The translations under genes and the position numbers were made by a program. DNA of 64,000 bases from Candidatus Baltobacteraceae bacterium (GTDB taxonomy: Bacteria > Vulcanimicrobiota > Vulcanimicrobiia > Vulcanimicrobiales > Vulcanimicrobiaceae). Where the stretch lies: contig DASXGW010000002.1 in NCBI GenBank assembly GCA_036488875.1, positions 124,001 to 188,000 of the forward strand. The letters are read 5' to 3'. Under the pieces are notes generated by a model. The model was not told the DNA's origin, did no database searches, and worked only from the letters and a program-made list of their open reading frames with translations. Below, piece by piece: positions 50,700-59,147 of the stretch; position 1 is the first letter of the stretch; the number at the start of each line of letters is the position of its first letter.

Positions 50700-52474
50700 G
50701 ATGACACGTTCGCAACGCGCACGATCTCGGCCGGCTGCGCGAAGCCCTTGACGGAGACCGACTCGCGTGTGACGGCGGCGCTCAACTCGGCGAGCCGTTG
50801 CGCGATTTTTGGTATGGCGGCGTCCGACGCCGCCATCGTTACCTCGCCCGCTCGAGCCAGCGATTCCAAACGCGCCGCGAGGTTCACGTTGGTTCCGAAG
50901 TAGTCGATACGATCGTTCGCGCGCATCGCGATGCACGGCCCGCTATGAAATCCGACGCGCAGCCGCAGCGGCGTGCCCTCGCACTGGATCCCCATGACGA
51001 CGTTGTCGAGCTCGATCGCCGCGGCGAAGCAGTTCGCCGGATCGGTAAACGCGGCCATGACCGCGTCGCCGATGGTCTTGACGATCGTCCCGTCGTGGCG
51101 CGCGATAATCTCGCGCAGTGCGTCGAAATGATCGGTGACGATGCGGAACGCCGGCGCGTCGCCCGTACGCGAGTACATCGCGGTCGAACCAACCAGATCG
51201 GTGAAGAGGACGGCGAGCGTTTCGATGCCCAGCTCCAAGCCCGGCGCCAGTACTTCCGAGGAAAAGAGATCCCGAAACTCCTGCAGCGCGGTCACGTGCG
51301 CCGCCGTTACCAGGGTGTCGGGCCAGCGGCCGTCCTCCACGCGCACGACGACGTCGCGTCCCGCTTCGTTGTCCATCGAGAACCGGATCGAGCCGTTCCC
51401 TAAGGCGTGCGGCACGGTCACCTCCGATGGGCCGATTCGCACGCGCGCCGCGCGGTCCGGCGCGCCCACTTCGGCGACGAACGGCGCTTGCCCGATCCCG
51501 ACGGCGTTGAAATCGTAGGCGCCCGCGGGCAGCGTTACGTCAATCGTCTCCGACGAACCGTTGCCGATCGCCGCTTGCGCGTAGACGTGCGCACTGCGCT
51601 GCGGACTGGCCAGACAGAACAAGCCTTCTTCGCCGCCGCGTCCAAGCGGACGCGCGTTGAACGTCACTTCGACCGTGCGATCGAAGACGGCGTCGAAGGG
51701 AACGTTGCAGCTAGGGCAATGATAACCGTCTTTGAGCGAGCCGAGCGAATCGATGCCCGGCTGCGGGCCGCGGCAGCCTGGGCAAATGACGTTCCAACGC
51801 AGGTTGAAGCTTCCGGCGCGCGTTGCCGCGAGGAACGCGCGCAGCACTTCCCGGCGCGCAAGGCTCCATCGATCCGCGAGCTCGTACGGGCGCATTCGTA
51901 ACAGATCGCGGTCTTCGGCCGCTGCGACGAACGTTTCGAGCGCCGCGACGACGGCGGGGGCGATACCGGCGTCGAGCAGGGGTGCGAAGACGCCGCCCGT
52001 CGCCGGCGTTTGGGCGACCGCTTCGTCGTGGTGCGCCGCCAAGCGCGCGCCTAAGCGAAACGCGCGATCGGCGCCGCGTCTGCCTTGCGCGGCGATCAGC
52101 GGCAGCAGTGGTTCGATAATCGGCGACGCCGCTTCGAGCTCGAGGTCGACGACGACCCGGGTGCGCGAAGGAGACAATGCTTCGAACGACGCCGCGTTCA
52201 AAAAGCGGCGCAGCGGGCCGTGCGTGTAGCGACGTTCGACACTGTAATACTCGGGCACGCGCCAGATCGTCGGCATCTCCTCCCACTCGACGTAGATCGG
52301 ACCGCGCCGGAACGCGCCGAACTTGCGCGTTCCGCCTTCGGGGAGCGGCTCGAAGCGCGGCACGATACGCGGCAGCCCTGCGTGCTCGTTTACCCAGTCC
52401 GTGTCGGCGAGATACTCCCAGAGTCGCTCGCGCGGGGCATCGAACTCCCACGTCCAGCGCGCTGCGTAACTCAT
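50696..52474 (-). CDS. START/SRPBCC-fused class III adenylate/guanylate cyclase
   Basis: A 592-residue protein. The N-terminal ~140 residues are a START-like domain (AARWTWEFDAPRERLWEYLA). Next is a DUF5939-like region with a zinc ribbon (CPGCRGPQPG ... YHCPSCNVPFD) and beta segments. The C-terminal catalytic domain has the metal Asp in LFTDLVGSTAMY, the substrate Lys and second Asp in VKTIGDAVMAAF and the transition-state Asn/Arg in FGTNVNLAARLESL. The class III site is complete, so it should make cAMP (or cGMP). No membrane segment. The START domain could bind a lipid or hydrophobic ligand. It overlaps both neighbours by four bases. Confidence 0.82.
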   Translation of the reverse strand: MSYAARWTWEFDAPRERLWEYLADTDWVNEHAGLPRIVPRFEPLPEGGTRKFGAFRRGPIYVEWEEMPTIWRVPEYYSVERRYTHGPLRRFLNAASFEALSPSRTRVVVDLELEAASPIIEPLLPLIAAQGRRGADRAFRLGARLAAHHDEAVAQTPATGGVFAPLLDAGIAPAVVAALETFVAAAEDRDLLRMRPYELADRWSLARREVLRAFLAATRAGSFNLRWNVICPGCRGPQPGIDSLGSLKDGYHCPSCNVPFDAVFDRTVEVTFNARPLGRGGEEGLFCLASPQRSAHVYAQAAIGNGSSETIDVTLPAGAYDFNAVGIGQAPFVAEVGAPDRAARVRIGPSEVTVPHALGNGSIRFSMDNEAGRDVVVRVEDGRWPDTLVTAAHVTALQEFRDLFSSEVLAPGLELGIETLAVLFTDLVGSTAMYSRTGDAPAFRIVTDHFDALREIIARHDGTIVKTIGDAVMAAFTDPANCFAAAIELDNVVMGIQCEGTPLRLRVGFHSGPCIAMRANDRIDYFGTNVNLAARLESLARAGEVTMAASDAAIPKIAQRLAELSAAVTRESVSVKGFAQPAEIVRVANVSS

Positions 52475-53439
52475 CTCGCGCGTTCCACCAGCATAGCGTC
52501 GCCGAACGAAAAAAACCGGTAACGGCGCTCGACCGCTCCGCGATATGCCGACAGAACGCGTTCGCGGCCCGCGAAGGCGCTGACCAGCACCAGCAGGCTC
52601 GACCGCGGCAAATGAAAGTTGGTAATCATGACGTCGACGGCGGCAAATGCGAAGCCGGGACTGATGAAGAGTTCCGTAACACCATCTCCTGGAACGATTC
52701 GGCCGTGCGTTTGGATGTTGCCTTCCAGCGCGCGGACCACCGTCGTGCCCGCCGCGACGATCCGCCGGCCCTCCGCGCGAGCCCGTTCGATCGCCGTGGC
52801 GGCCTGTGCGGGGATCGTGTAGGCCTCGGCGTGCATCGCGTGCTCGTCGATGCGATCGGTGGCGATCGGTCTGAACGTACCCAAGCCGACGTCGAGCACG
52901 ATCCGCACGATCTCAACGCCGGCCGACGCGATACGTTCGAGCAGTTCGCGGGTGAAGTGGAGCGACGCCGTCGGGGCGGCGACGCTGCCGGGCACAAGCG
53001 CGAAGACGGTTTGATAGCGCTGCTGCGCTTCGGCACTTTCGTTATGGATGTAGGGCGGCAGCGGCAACGTGCCGGCCCGCTCGAGGAACCGTTCGAACGG
53101 GACGTCGAGCTCGAAGGCGACCTCGCGCGCTCCGTCCGGGAGCTCGCCGACGATCTCGGCCGAACCGAACGGGTCGAAGACGATCCGTTCGCCACGACGC
53201 AGCCGTCGCGCCGGGCGCGCCAGCGCGACCCAGCGTAGCGCGTGCGGATCGTAGCGCATCGACTCCGCGGGATGCAGCAGCAACAGCTCGACGCTTCCGC
53301 CGGTGAGGGCGCGCCGCCCGTGCAATCGGGCGGCGATAACGCGCGTCTCGTTGAGCACGAGCACGTCGCCCTCGCGCAGATACGCGGGCAAGTCGGAAAA
53401 ATGGCGGTGTTCGATGGCGCCGCTGCGAGGGAGCACCAT
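52471..53439 (-). CDS. queA: S-adenosylmethionine:tRNA ribosyltransferase-isomerase
   Basis: QueA adds the epoxycyclopentane ring to preQ1 in tRNA (queuosine). Motifs: GDVLVLNETRVIAARLHGRR, VPGSVAAPTASLHFTRELL, DVGLGTFRPIATDRIDEHAM, AGTTVVRALEG and TNFHLPRSSLLVLVSAFAG. ATG 53439 is the first standard start, but it cuts off about 30 conserved residues. The same frame continues upstream as TSAYDFELDPELVAQSPPQR RD, the true QueA N-terminus, without any ATG/GTG/TTG. It reaches the pilZ stop, where ATA at 53529-53527 overlaps TAG in the same four-base geometry as ATGA overlaps here. With that start it would be 352 residues, the usual length. Confidence 0.92.
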   Translation of the reverse strand: MVLPRSGAIEHRHFSDLPAYLREGDVLVLNETRVIAARLHGRRALTGGSVELLLLHPAESMRYDPHALRWVALARPARRLRRGERIVFDPFGSAEIVGELPDGAREVAFELDVPFERFLERAGTLPLPPYIHNESAEAQQRYQTVFALVPGSVAAPTASLHFTRELLERIASAGVEIVRIVLDVGLGTFRPIATDRIDEHAMHAEAYTIPAQAATAIERARAEGRRIVAAGTTVVRALEGNIQTHGRIVPGDGVTELFISPGFAFAAVDVMITNFHLPRSSLLVLVSAFAGRERVLSAYRGAVERRYRFFSFGDAMLVERAR

Positions 53440-53525
53440 CAGGCGGCTCGCGTCGCGGCGTTGCGGCGGACTCTGTGCGACGAGTTCGGGATCGAGCTCG
53501 AAGTCGTACGCGCTGGTGAGTGAGT

Positions 53526-53909
53526 CTATCCGCTCGACAGTCGCTGGCGCTCGAGTTCGAGAAAGTTCGTCAATCGCTTGCGGTCGTCTTCGGTGGCTTC
53601 GACGATGAGCACGCCGACTTGATACGTCTCACCGGTAAACGCGCGTATCCAGCGCACTTGCCCGCGCAACCGTAAGAACGGATTGCGCTTCATCGTGAAG
53701 GTGTACTTCGAGCCGACCGGGAGATACTGGTCGGCGATCACGCGCATGCCGGTCGGCGAGATGTCCGCGACGGCTCCGCGGAAGAGCATTGCCGAAAGCG
53801 GATCCTCGACGACGACGTCGATGTACTTGCGCAAGCGAAGGTTGTAACGCTTATCGTCGCCTTCGTCTTTTTTGGAGCTCGGGGCGGATTTTCCGGATCG
53901 GTCAGTCAT
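53526..53909 (-). CDS. PilZ-domain c-di-GMP-binding-like protein
   Basis: A 127-residue protein with one PilZ domain. N-terminal MTDRSGKSAPSSKKDEGDDK is a disordered acidic lead-in, then KRYNLRLRKYIDVVVED with an R-x3-R-like basic site (LRLRK) and FRGAVADISPTGMRV, close to the D-x-S-x-x-G motif, so c-di-GMP binding is plausible. The GKYTFTMKRNPF-like end and VRWIRAFTGETYQVGVLIVE complete the barrel. ATG 53909 overlaps the spoIID stop by one base; the frame upstream of it lies in spoIID. It links the envelope operon with the GGDEF-EAL protein at 33-35 kb. Confidence 0.78.
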   Translation of the reverse strand: MTDRSGKSAPSSKKDEGDDKRYNLRLRKYIDVVVEDPLSAMLFRGAVADISPTGMRVIADQYLPVGSKYTFTMKRNPFLRLRGQVRWIRAFTGETYQVGVLIVEATEDDRKRLTNFLELERQRLSSG

Positions 53910-54892
53910 CAGCTCACTTGCGTTCCTGGGAAATATAACGCAAGAATTTCGCGCGCCGAACGACCGGCGAGCGCCATTCCGCGGGCGCCCCATTGACACA
54001 AGCCTACCCCGTGTCCGAGACCGGCACCTTCCACGGCCAACGTTTCGGACGGTCCGTCGAGGCGGAACGTGCCGATCAGGAGGCTGCGCAGGACGCGCGG
54101 ACCCACCGCGATGCGGAACGTGCTGCCTTTGACGTTAATGCTTCCTCGTTCGGCGAGCAACTCGAAGGCGCGCGCGCGGCCGCTCGGATCCGTCGCGGCG
54201 ATACGAACGTCGCGCAGCGCGCCGAACGGCGCGAGCTGATTGCCGAAGCGATCGCCGACGTCGTTCAAGAACAGTTGCGACGTCCAGCGGTAGTTCGGCG
54301 ACGCGCTGCAGTACGTGCAGGGCACGCCGCCGAGATACGGCACGGGGACGCTTCCCCACGCGTCGGACGACGCTTCGGTGTGGCCGCCGCAGCACGACGA
54401 ATACGCAACCGATGCGTAGACGTTGTCGTAATGCAATACTTGACCGGCGGTGGCGTCGACGGCATCTCTACCGCCGGGCGACTCACCCGCCATTCCCCGA
54501 TACACCTGATCGAGCTCGGAAGGGACGAGATCGTACGCACGCCGCGGATTGCTGCGCTGCAAGACGTACGTGCGCGCGCAAACGGCCTGCGCTTGCAGCG
54601 CGGCCGCCGGCCAGCCCGGCGACATTTCTCGCGGCACGACCGAATAAAGGTACTGCTCGATGTCGACGAGGTTGACGATACCGCCGGGCGTGTGTTGAAA
54701 ATCGCCCCGATAGAGGTTGCCGTTGAAGGTAAAGCTGCCTTGCGGGCCGGGTTGGACGTCACCGGGTCCCAACAACACGCGTAACGCGGGCGACGTCGAG
54801 GTGATCGCGGGATCCGCGTCACTTTGCGCCAGCGCCGTCACAGGCGCAAACGCCGCACCGGTCGTCAAAGCAAGAAACGCCTTGCGCTGCAC
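53909..54892 (-). CDS. SpoIID/LytB-domain protein
   Basis: A 327-residue exported SpoIID/LytB protein. Signal peptide AFLALTTGAAFAPVTALAQ, a beta-rich first part (SFTFNGNLYRGDFQHTPGGI), then the SpoIID core with the typical IEQYLYSVVPREMSPGWPAA, LQAQAVCARTYVL, VDATAGQVLHYDNVYASVAY and SSCCGGHTEASSDAW, ending GHGVGLCQWGARGMALAGRS. SpoIID enzymes trim peptidoglycan glycan strands (lytic transglycosylase on stem-free glycans) in spores; LytB-type relatives help an amidase in others. Spores are not implied here. GTG 54892 follows ruvB by two bases. Confidence 0.85.
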   Translation of the reverse strand: MQRKAFLALTTGAAFAPVTALAQSDADPAITSTSPALRVLLGPGDVQPGPQGSFTFNGNLYRGDFQHTPGGIVNLVDIEQYLYSVVPREMSPGWPAAALQAQAVCARTYVLQRSNPRRAYDLVPSELDQVYRGMAGESPGGRDAVDATAGQVLHYDNVYASVAYSSCCGGHTEASSDAWGSVPVPYLGGVPCTYCSASPNYRWTSQLFLNDVGDRFGNQLAPFGALRDVRIAATDPSGRARAFELLAERGSINVKGSTFRIAVGPRVLRSLLIGTFRLDGPSETLAVEGAGLGHGVGLCQWGARGMALAGRSAREILALYFPGTQVS

Positions 54893-54894
54893 GG

Positions 54895-55965
54895 CTACAA
54901 AAACCGCTCTTGTACCGGCGTGCCGCCGGAAACCCCGAGATGACGGTACGCCAGGGGGGTCGCCTTTCTTCCGCTTGCCGTGCGAACGACGAAGCCTTCT
55001 TTGAGCAGATACGGCTCGACGACGTCTTCGAGTGTTTCGGCGTCTTCGGTGAGCGACGCGGCGATCGCGCCGATGCCGGCCGGGCCGCCTCCGTACGTTT
55101 CGACCAAGGTGCGCAAGAAGGCGCGATCGAGGCGATCGAGACCGAGCGTATCGACGCCTTCGCGCTCGAGCGCCTCGTCGGCGACGGCTTGCGTGATATG
55201 GCCTTCGGCGCGAACTTCGGCATAGTCGCGCACGCGGCGCAGCAAACGATTGGCGATCCGCGGCGTTCCGCGACTGCGCGCGGCGATCGTCTGACAGCCC
55301 TCGTTGTCGATCGGGACGCCGAGGACGCCGGCCGAGCGGTGCACGATCCGCTCGAGCTCTTCGACTGAGTAAAAGTCGAGGTGATGGATGATGCCGAAGC
55401 GCTCGCGCAGCGGTGCGGTCAACATACCGGCGCGCGTGGTTGCGCCGACGAGCGTGAATCGTTTGAGCGGCAGCTTCAGCGTCTTAGCGTAGGCCCCCCG
55501 ATCGACGACGAAATCGATTTGAAAATCCTCCATCGCCGGATAGAGAAATTCTTCGACCACACGTCCGAGGCGATGGATCTCATCGACGAAAAACACGTCG
55601 CCTTCTTCGAGCGCGGTGAGAACGCCGACGAGATCTTTGGGCTTTTCCAGCGTCGGGCCGCTCGTGGGTCGAAAGTTCGCACCAACCGCGCGCGCGATCA
55701 ATCCCGCGAGCGTCGTTTTGCCCAGTCCCGGCGGCCCGTAAAACAGCACGTGCTCGAGCGGCTCGCCGCGCCGCTTGGCGGCGTCGATAGCGATGCGCAG
55801 GTTTTCGACGACGCGCTCTTGTCCGACGTAATCTTCGAACGAGTGTGGGCGCAAACTCGCACCGTAGACCTCGTCTTCGAGGGAGTCGGTCGGATCGACG
55901 ACGCGCTCGGGCACCGCGACGTCGTCGGGCCCCAAGAGCTTCTTGCGCGCGTTGCTGTCGTTCAC
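54895..55965 (-). CDS. ruvB: Holliday junction branch migration ATPase RuvB
   Basis: A 356-residue AAA+ motor that moves Holliday junctions with RuvA. Seen: LRPHSFEDYVGQERVVENLR, Walker A FYGPPGLGKTTLAGLIA, Walker B VFFVDEIHRLGRVVEEFLYP, the beta-hairpin IDFVVDRGAYAKTLKLPLKR, sensor GATTRAGMLTAPLRERFG and a winged-helix tail GIGAIAASLTEDAETLEDV. Normal in length and sequence. The GTG at 55965 overlaps the ruvA stop by four bases. All three ruv genes are contiguous in the order C-A-B. Confidence 0.97.
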   Translation of the reverse strand: MNDSNARKKLLGPDDVAVPERVVDPTDSLEDEVYGASLRPHSFEDYVGQERVVENLRIAIDAAKRRGEPLEHVLFYGPPGLGKTTLAGLIARAVGANFRPTSGPTLEKPKDLVGVLTALEEGDVFFVDEIHRLGRVVEEFLYPAMEDFQIDFVVDRGAYAKTLKLPLKRFTLVGATTRAGMLTAPLRERFGIIHHLDFYSVEELERIVHRSAGVLGVPIDNEGCQTIAARSRGTPRIANRLLRRVRDYAEVRAEGHITQAVADEALEREGVDTLGLDRLDRAFLRTLVETYGGGPAGIGAIAASLTEDAETLEDVVEPYLLKEGFVVRTASGRKATPLAYRHLGVSGGTPVQERFL

Positions 55966-56591
55966 GTGCCGCTCTTCTTCGCCGCGCGGCGGCGGTATAT
56001 CTGCGCGAGCAGCGTTTCGGCGTCGCCGATCTTGCCGTCTGACTCAAGGGTTTCGCGCACCATCGCTTCGGCTTCCCCGCGTTTATATTCCAGCTGCAGA
56101 AGCACGGCTAGGGCTTCGCCGGCAAAGTCCGGCATTGGTGCGGGCGCAATCGGCGGCGCGTCTTGAATCAAGAGAAACTTCGTCACCTTCCCCTGCAGCT
56201 TGGCGACGATGTCGCGCGCTTTCTGCTGGCCGACGCCCGGAAGGCTCTTCAGGAACGCGTGATCGCCGCGATCGATCGCGCCCGCAATCGCGGACATCGG
56301 CTGCGAAAATGCTCGCGCCGCCGAACGTGGACCGATCGATGCGACGGTGAGCAGCGCTTCAAAGAAATCGCGTTCGATCGCGTTGGTGAAACCGTAAAAA
56401 GTGAAACGCCCGCTGTTGCCGTCCATGTTCAGCACCGCGTAGATCTCGAGCGCTACCGGCTCGCCCGCAACGGTCGTCACTTTTTCGGCAACGCACGGTG
56501 GTAACGTGACCTCGTAGGCTAAACCGCCGGCTTCGACGACGGCGCCGTCGAACGTACGCTCGACGAGCGCGCCGTTTATGCGTGAGAACAT
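55962..56591 (-). CDS. ruvA: Holliday junction DNA-binding protein RuvA
   Basis: A 209-residue RuvA. The N-terminal OB domain (FSRINGALVERTFDGAVVEA, EVTLPPCVAEKV), then two HhH motifs (FFEALLTVASIGPRSAARAF and FLKSLPGVGQQKARDIVAKL), and a C-terminal three-helix domain contacting RuvB (EALAVLLQLEYKRGEAEAMV). Sizes are usual. ATG 56591 lies 16 bases inside the end of ruvC. The mild difference from consensus in the OB tip has no clear meaning. Confidence 0.95.
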   Translation of the reverse strand: MFSRINGALVERTFDGAVVEAGGLAYEVTLPPCVAEKVTTVAGEPVALEIYAVLNMDGNSGRFTFYGFTNAIERDFFEALLTVASIGPRSAARAFSQPMSAIAGAIDRGDHAFLKSLPGVGQQKARDIVAKLQGKVTKFLLIQDAPPIAPAPMPDFAGEALAVLLQLEYKRGEAEAMVRETLESDGKIGDAETLLAQIYRRRAAKKSGT

Positions 56592-57055
56592 ATGTTATCG
56601 AACGCCAGCGCGAGCGCGAGTGCATCGGACACGTCGTGCGGTTTGGGAAGCGCGCGAAGTCCGAGCAGCTGCGCAACCATGGCGCCGACCTGCTCTTTAC
56701 GCGCAGCACCCGATCCGACGAGGGCGCGTTTGACGTGCGCGTGTCCGAGCGTGTGCACCGCGATGCCGGCTTGTGCGCTGGCAAGACAGAGCACGCCGCG
56801 CGCATGACCCATGAGAATGGCGGTGCGGGGATTTTTGTAGGTCGTGTAGAGTTCTTCGATGACGACGACCGAGGGATGCGTCTGTTCGATCACTTCGACG
56901 ATCGCAGCGTGCAGCTCCCGAAGCCGCTCCTCGAGCGTCCCCCCGTTGCGCGGCGTGACGACGCCGGCTTCGACCAAACGCACGCGCCGGGAGGAGCGCT
57001 CGATCACGCCGTAGCCGGTCGTTCGCAAAGCGGGATCGACACCGAGTATTCGCAA
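56576..57055 (-). CDS. ruvC: Holliday junction resolvase RuvC
   Basis: A 159-residue RuvC endonuclease. The catalytic acidic residues appear in LGVDPALRTTGYGVIE (first Asp), VVVIEELYTTYKNPRTAILM (Glu) and PHDVSDALALALAF (the C-terminal Asp pair). Binds and cuts Holliday junctions symmetrically. TTG 57055 is the start, one base from the pknB stop, so coupling is likely. Length normal. Confidence 0.95.
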   Translation of the reverse strand: MRILGVDPALRTTGYGVIERSSRRVRLVEAGVVTPRNGGTLEERLRELHAAIVEVIEQTHPSVVVIEELYTTYKNPRTAILMGHARGVLCLASAQAGIAVHTLGHAHVKRALVGSGAARKEQVGAMVAQLLGLRALPKPHDVSDALALALAFDNICSHA

Positions 57056-57056
57056 G

Positions 57057-59147
57057 CTACGGCGGTGTGCCGTTGACGACGAGCGTCACGGGCTGCCCCG
57101 GCGGCAGGTTCGTTCCGACTTGCGGATCGGTGCCGACGACCCGCCCGCCGGCGCCCGCGGTAACCGTGTACACGGTGCGCGCGATGGCGTAACCGTCGGA
57201 TGCTAACGTCGCCGTCGCATCGGGGACGCTCATCCCGTTGGTGTCGGGGACTTCTCCGGAGACCGAAAGGGTCACGTTCACGGTCGATCCCGACGGTGCT
57301 TGCGAGCCGGCTCCCGGCTCCTGGGAGACGATGTCCCCGTTGAGCGTCGTTTGTATTTGGTAGTGCACGGCGGCCGTGAAGCCCGCACCTACCAGTGCGT
57401 TAATGGCCGCCTGATACTGTTGGCTGGTGACCCCAGGCACAGCGACCGTTGTCGTGCCGTTGTTGGTGCCGCTGGCGGGCTGCACGCCCGTGCTTACCGT
57501 CGCATGCACGATCGTGTTCTTGTCGATCTTCGCACCGGGGGTGAGATCTTGCAGCGCGATCGTGTCCGCGGGAACGCCGTTGACGGCGGCTGACTGCGAC
57601 GTATCGAGCGCGATGCCCAGGCGCGTTGCCTGCGCGCGCGCGTTGTCGACCGACATCCCGACGAAGTTCGGTACCTCAACGGGTTCGGGGCCGTTGGAAA
57701 CGACCAGCGTGATGTGACTGTTCGGCCGTACCTGCGTTCCGGGTTTCGGCTGCATATCGACGACGTTATCCTTGGCGGAGTTGTCGAACTTGCGATCGAT
57801 CTTCACCGCGAAGCCTTGCACCTGCAGCAGACGCTGTGCGTCGGTGGCCGTGAACCCTCGAACGTCTTGTAGTCCGACCATCGGCTTCCCATTGCTGATG
57901 ACGAGCTCGACGAGCGCGTTGCGATCGACCCTGACACCCGGCTCGGGATTCTGGCGGATGACGTGATTGGTCGCGACCGTATCGCTCGAGCTCTTGACCG
58001 TTCGAACGCGCAGTCCGGCGTTGACGATGGCGGCCTGCGCTTGCGCGTCGGTCATATTGGAATAATCCGCGACCGCGATGTTCGCGCCGAGATCGGGCAT
58101 TGGCCGGCCGAAGAGCGCGTAGCCGACGCCGGTGGCCAGGAGCAGCAGCGCGATCAAGGTCAGCACCATCCAGGGCGAGCGGCGCGAGCGTTCCTCCTCA
58201 TCGTCGCGCATCGACGTGTACGAGCGGTCCGGCAACGGCGACCGCCGCATCGGCAGCGAACCAGCCGACGGCATCACCATCGTCGCGGCGTCGTCGTTGA
58301 TCCGGTACGCGGGAACGCTGGGGCGCTCGCGCGCTTCGCGCAGCGCCGTCGCCAGCTCGCTCGCCGATTGAAAGCGATTCTCGGGCTTCTTCTGCAGCAG
58401 ACGGTTAACGATCGCCGCAAGCGCGGGGCTCACGCCGGACGTCTTGGGGTCGATATTGGGAACGGGATCGTGCACGTGTTTGAGTGCGACGCTCACCGGT
58501 GACTCGCCCGAGAACGGCAGCTTTCCGGTCAGCATCTGATAGAGCACGATGCCGAGACTGTACAGATCGGACGCCTCGTGCAGCTCGGTCCCGAGCGCTT
58601 GTTCGGGCGGCATGTAATAGACGCTGCCCATCACCAGACCCGGCTTGGTGAGCGTCATCGTCTGCTGCGAGACGGCGCGCGCGATGCCGAAATCGGAGAG
58701 TTTGACCACATCGTCCTTGGTGACCAGAACGTTGGCCGGCTTGATGTCGCGGTGCAGCAAGCCGACGCGGTGCGCGTACGCGAGCCCGCTGGCGATTTGC
58801 GTCGCGTAGTCGATCGCCACCGGTTCGGGCAGCTTGCCGTCGGCCGAAATGATCTCGGCGAGCGACGGGCCGTCGACGAGTTCCATGACGATGAAGTACG
58901 TGTCGTTCTCGCGGCCGACGTCGTAGGTGTTGACGATGTTGGGATGCGACAACCGCGCCGCGGATTCGGCTTCTTGGTAGAACCGCCGGACGAACTCTTC
59001 ATCTGCCGCGTATTGCGCGCGCAGCACTTTCACAGCGACGCGGCGGCGCAGGACGATGTCGGTTCCGCAGTAGACGATCGCCATACCGCCTTCGCCCAGC
59101 TTGCGATCGAGCTTGTAGCGATTGTTGAAGACTTTCTCGTCGATCAC
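57057..59147 (-). CDS. pknB: PASTA-domain serine/threonine protein kinase
   Basis: A 696-residue membrane kinase of the PknB/PrkC/StkP type. Kinase domain at about residues 11-270: GEGGMAIVY P-loop, VAVKVLRA with the ATP Lys, HRDIKPANVL catalytic loop, DFGIAR and activation-loop Thr residues (QQTMTLTKPGLVMGSVYYMP). After a Pro/Ser linker one membrane helix (WMVLTLIALLLLATGVGYAL) leads to five extracellular PASTA repeats (begin NIAVADYSNM, MVGLQDVRG, VEVPNFVG, VAVPGVTS, VPDTNGMS). PASTA binds peptidoglycan fragments or lipid II. GTG 59147 overlaps the PBP stop by four bases; the frame upstream of it is in the PBP gene. Confidence 0.95.
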   Translation of the reverse strand: MIDEKVFNNRYKLDRKLGEGGMAIVYCGTDIVLRRRVAVKVLRAQYAADEEFVRRFYQEAESAARLSHPNIVNTYDVGRENDTYFIVMELVDGPSLAEIISADGKLPEPVAIDYATQIASGLAYAHRVGLLHRDIKPANVLVTKDDVVKLSDFGIARAVSQQTMTLTKPGLVMGSVYYMPPEQALGTELHEASDLYSLGIVLYQMLTGKLPFSGESPVSVALKHVHDPVPNIDPKTSGVSPALAAIVNRLLQKKPENRFQSASELATALREARERPSVPAYRINDDAATMVMPSAGSLPMRRSPLPDRSYTSMRDDEEERSRRSPWMVLTLIALLLLATGVGYALFGRPMPDLGANIAVADYSNMTDAQAQAAIVNAGLRVRTVKSSSDTVATNHVIRQNPEPGVRVDRNALVELVISNGKPMVGLQDVRGFTATDAQRLLQVQGFAVKIDRKFDNSAKDNVVDMQPKPGTQVRPNSHITLVVSNGPEPVEVPNFVGMSVDNARAQATRLGIALDTSQSAAVNGVPADTIALQDLTPGAKIDKNTIVHATVSTGVQPASGTNNGTTTVAVPGVTSQQYQAAINALVGAGFTAAVHYQIQTTLNGDIVSQEPGAGSQAPSGSTVNVTLSVSGEVPDTNGMSVPDATATLASDGYAIARTVYTVTAGAGGRVVGTDPQVGTNLPPGQPVTLVVNGTPP

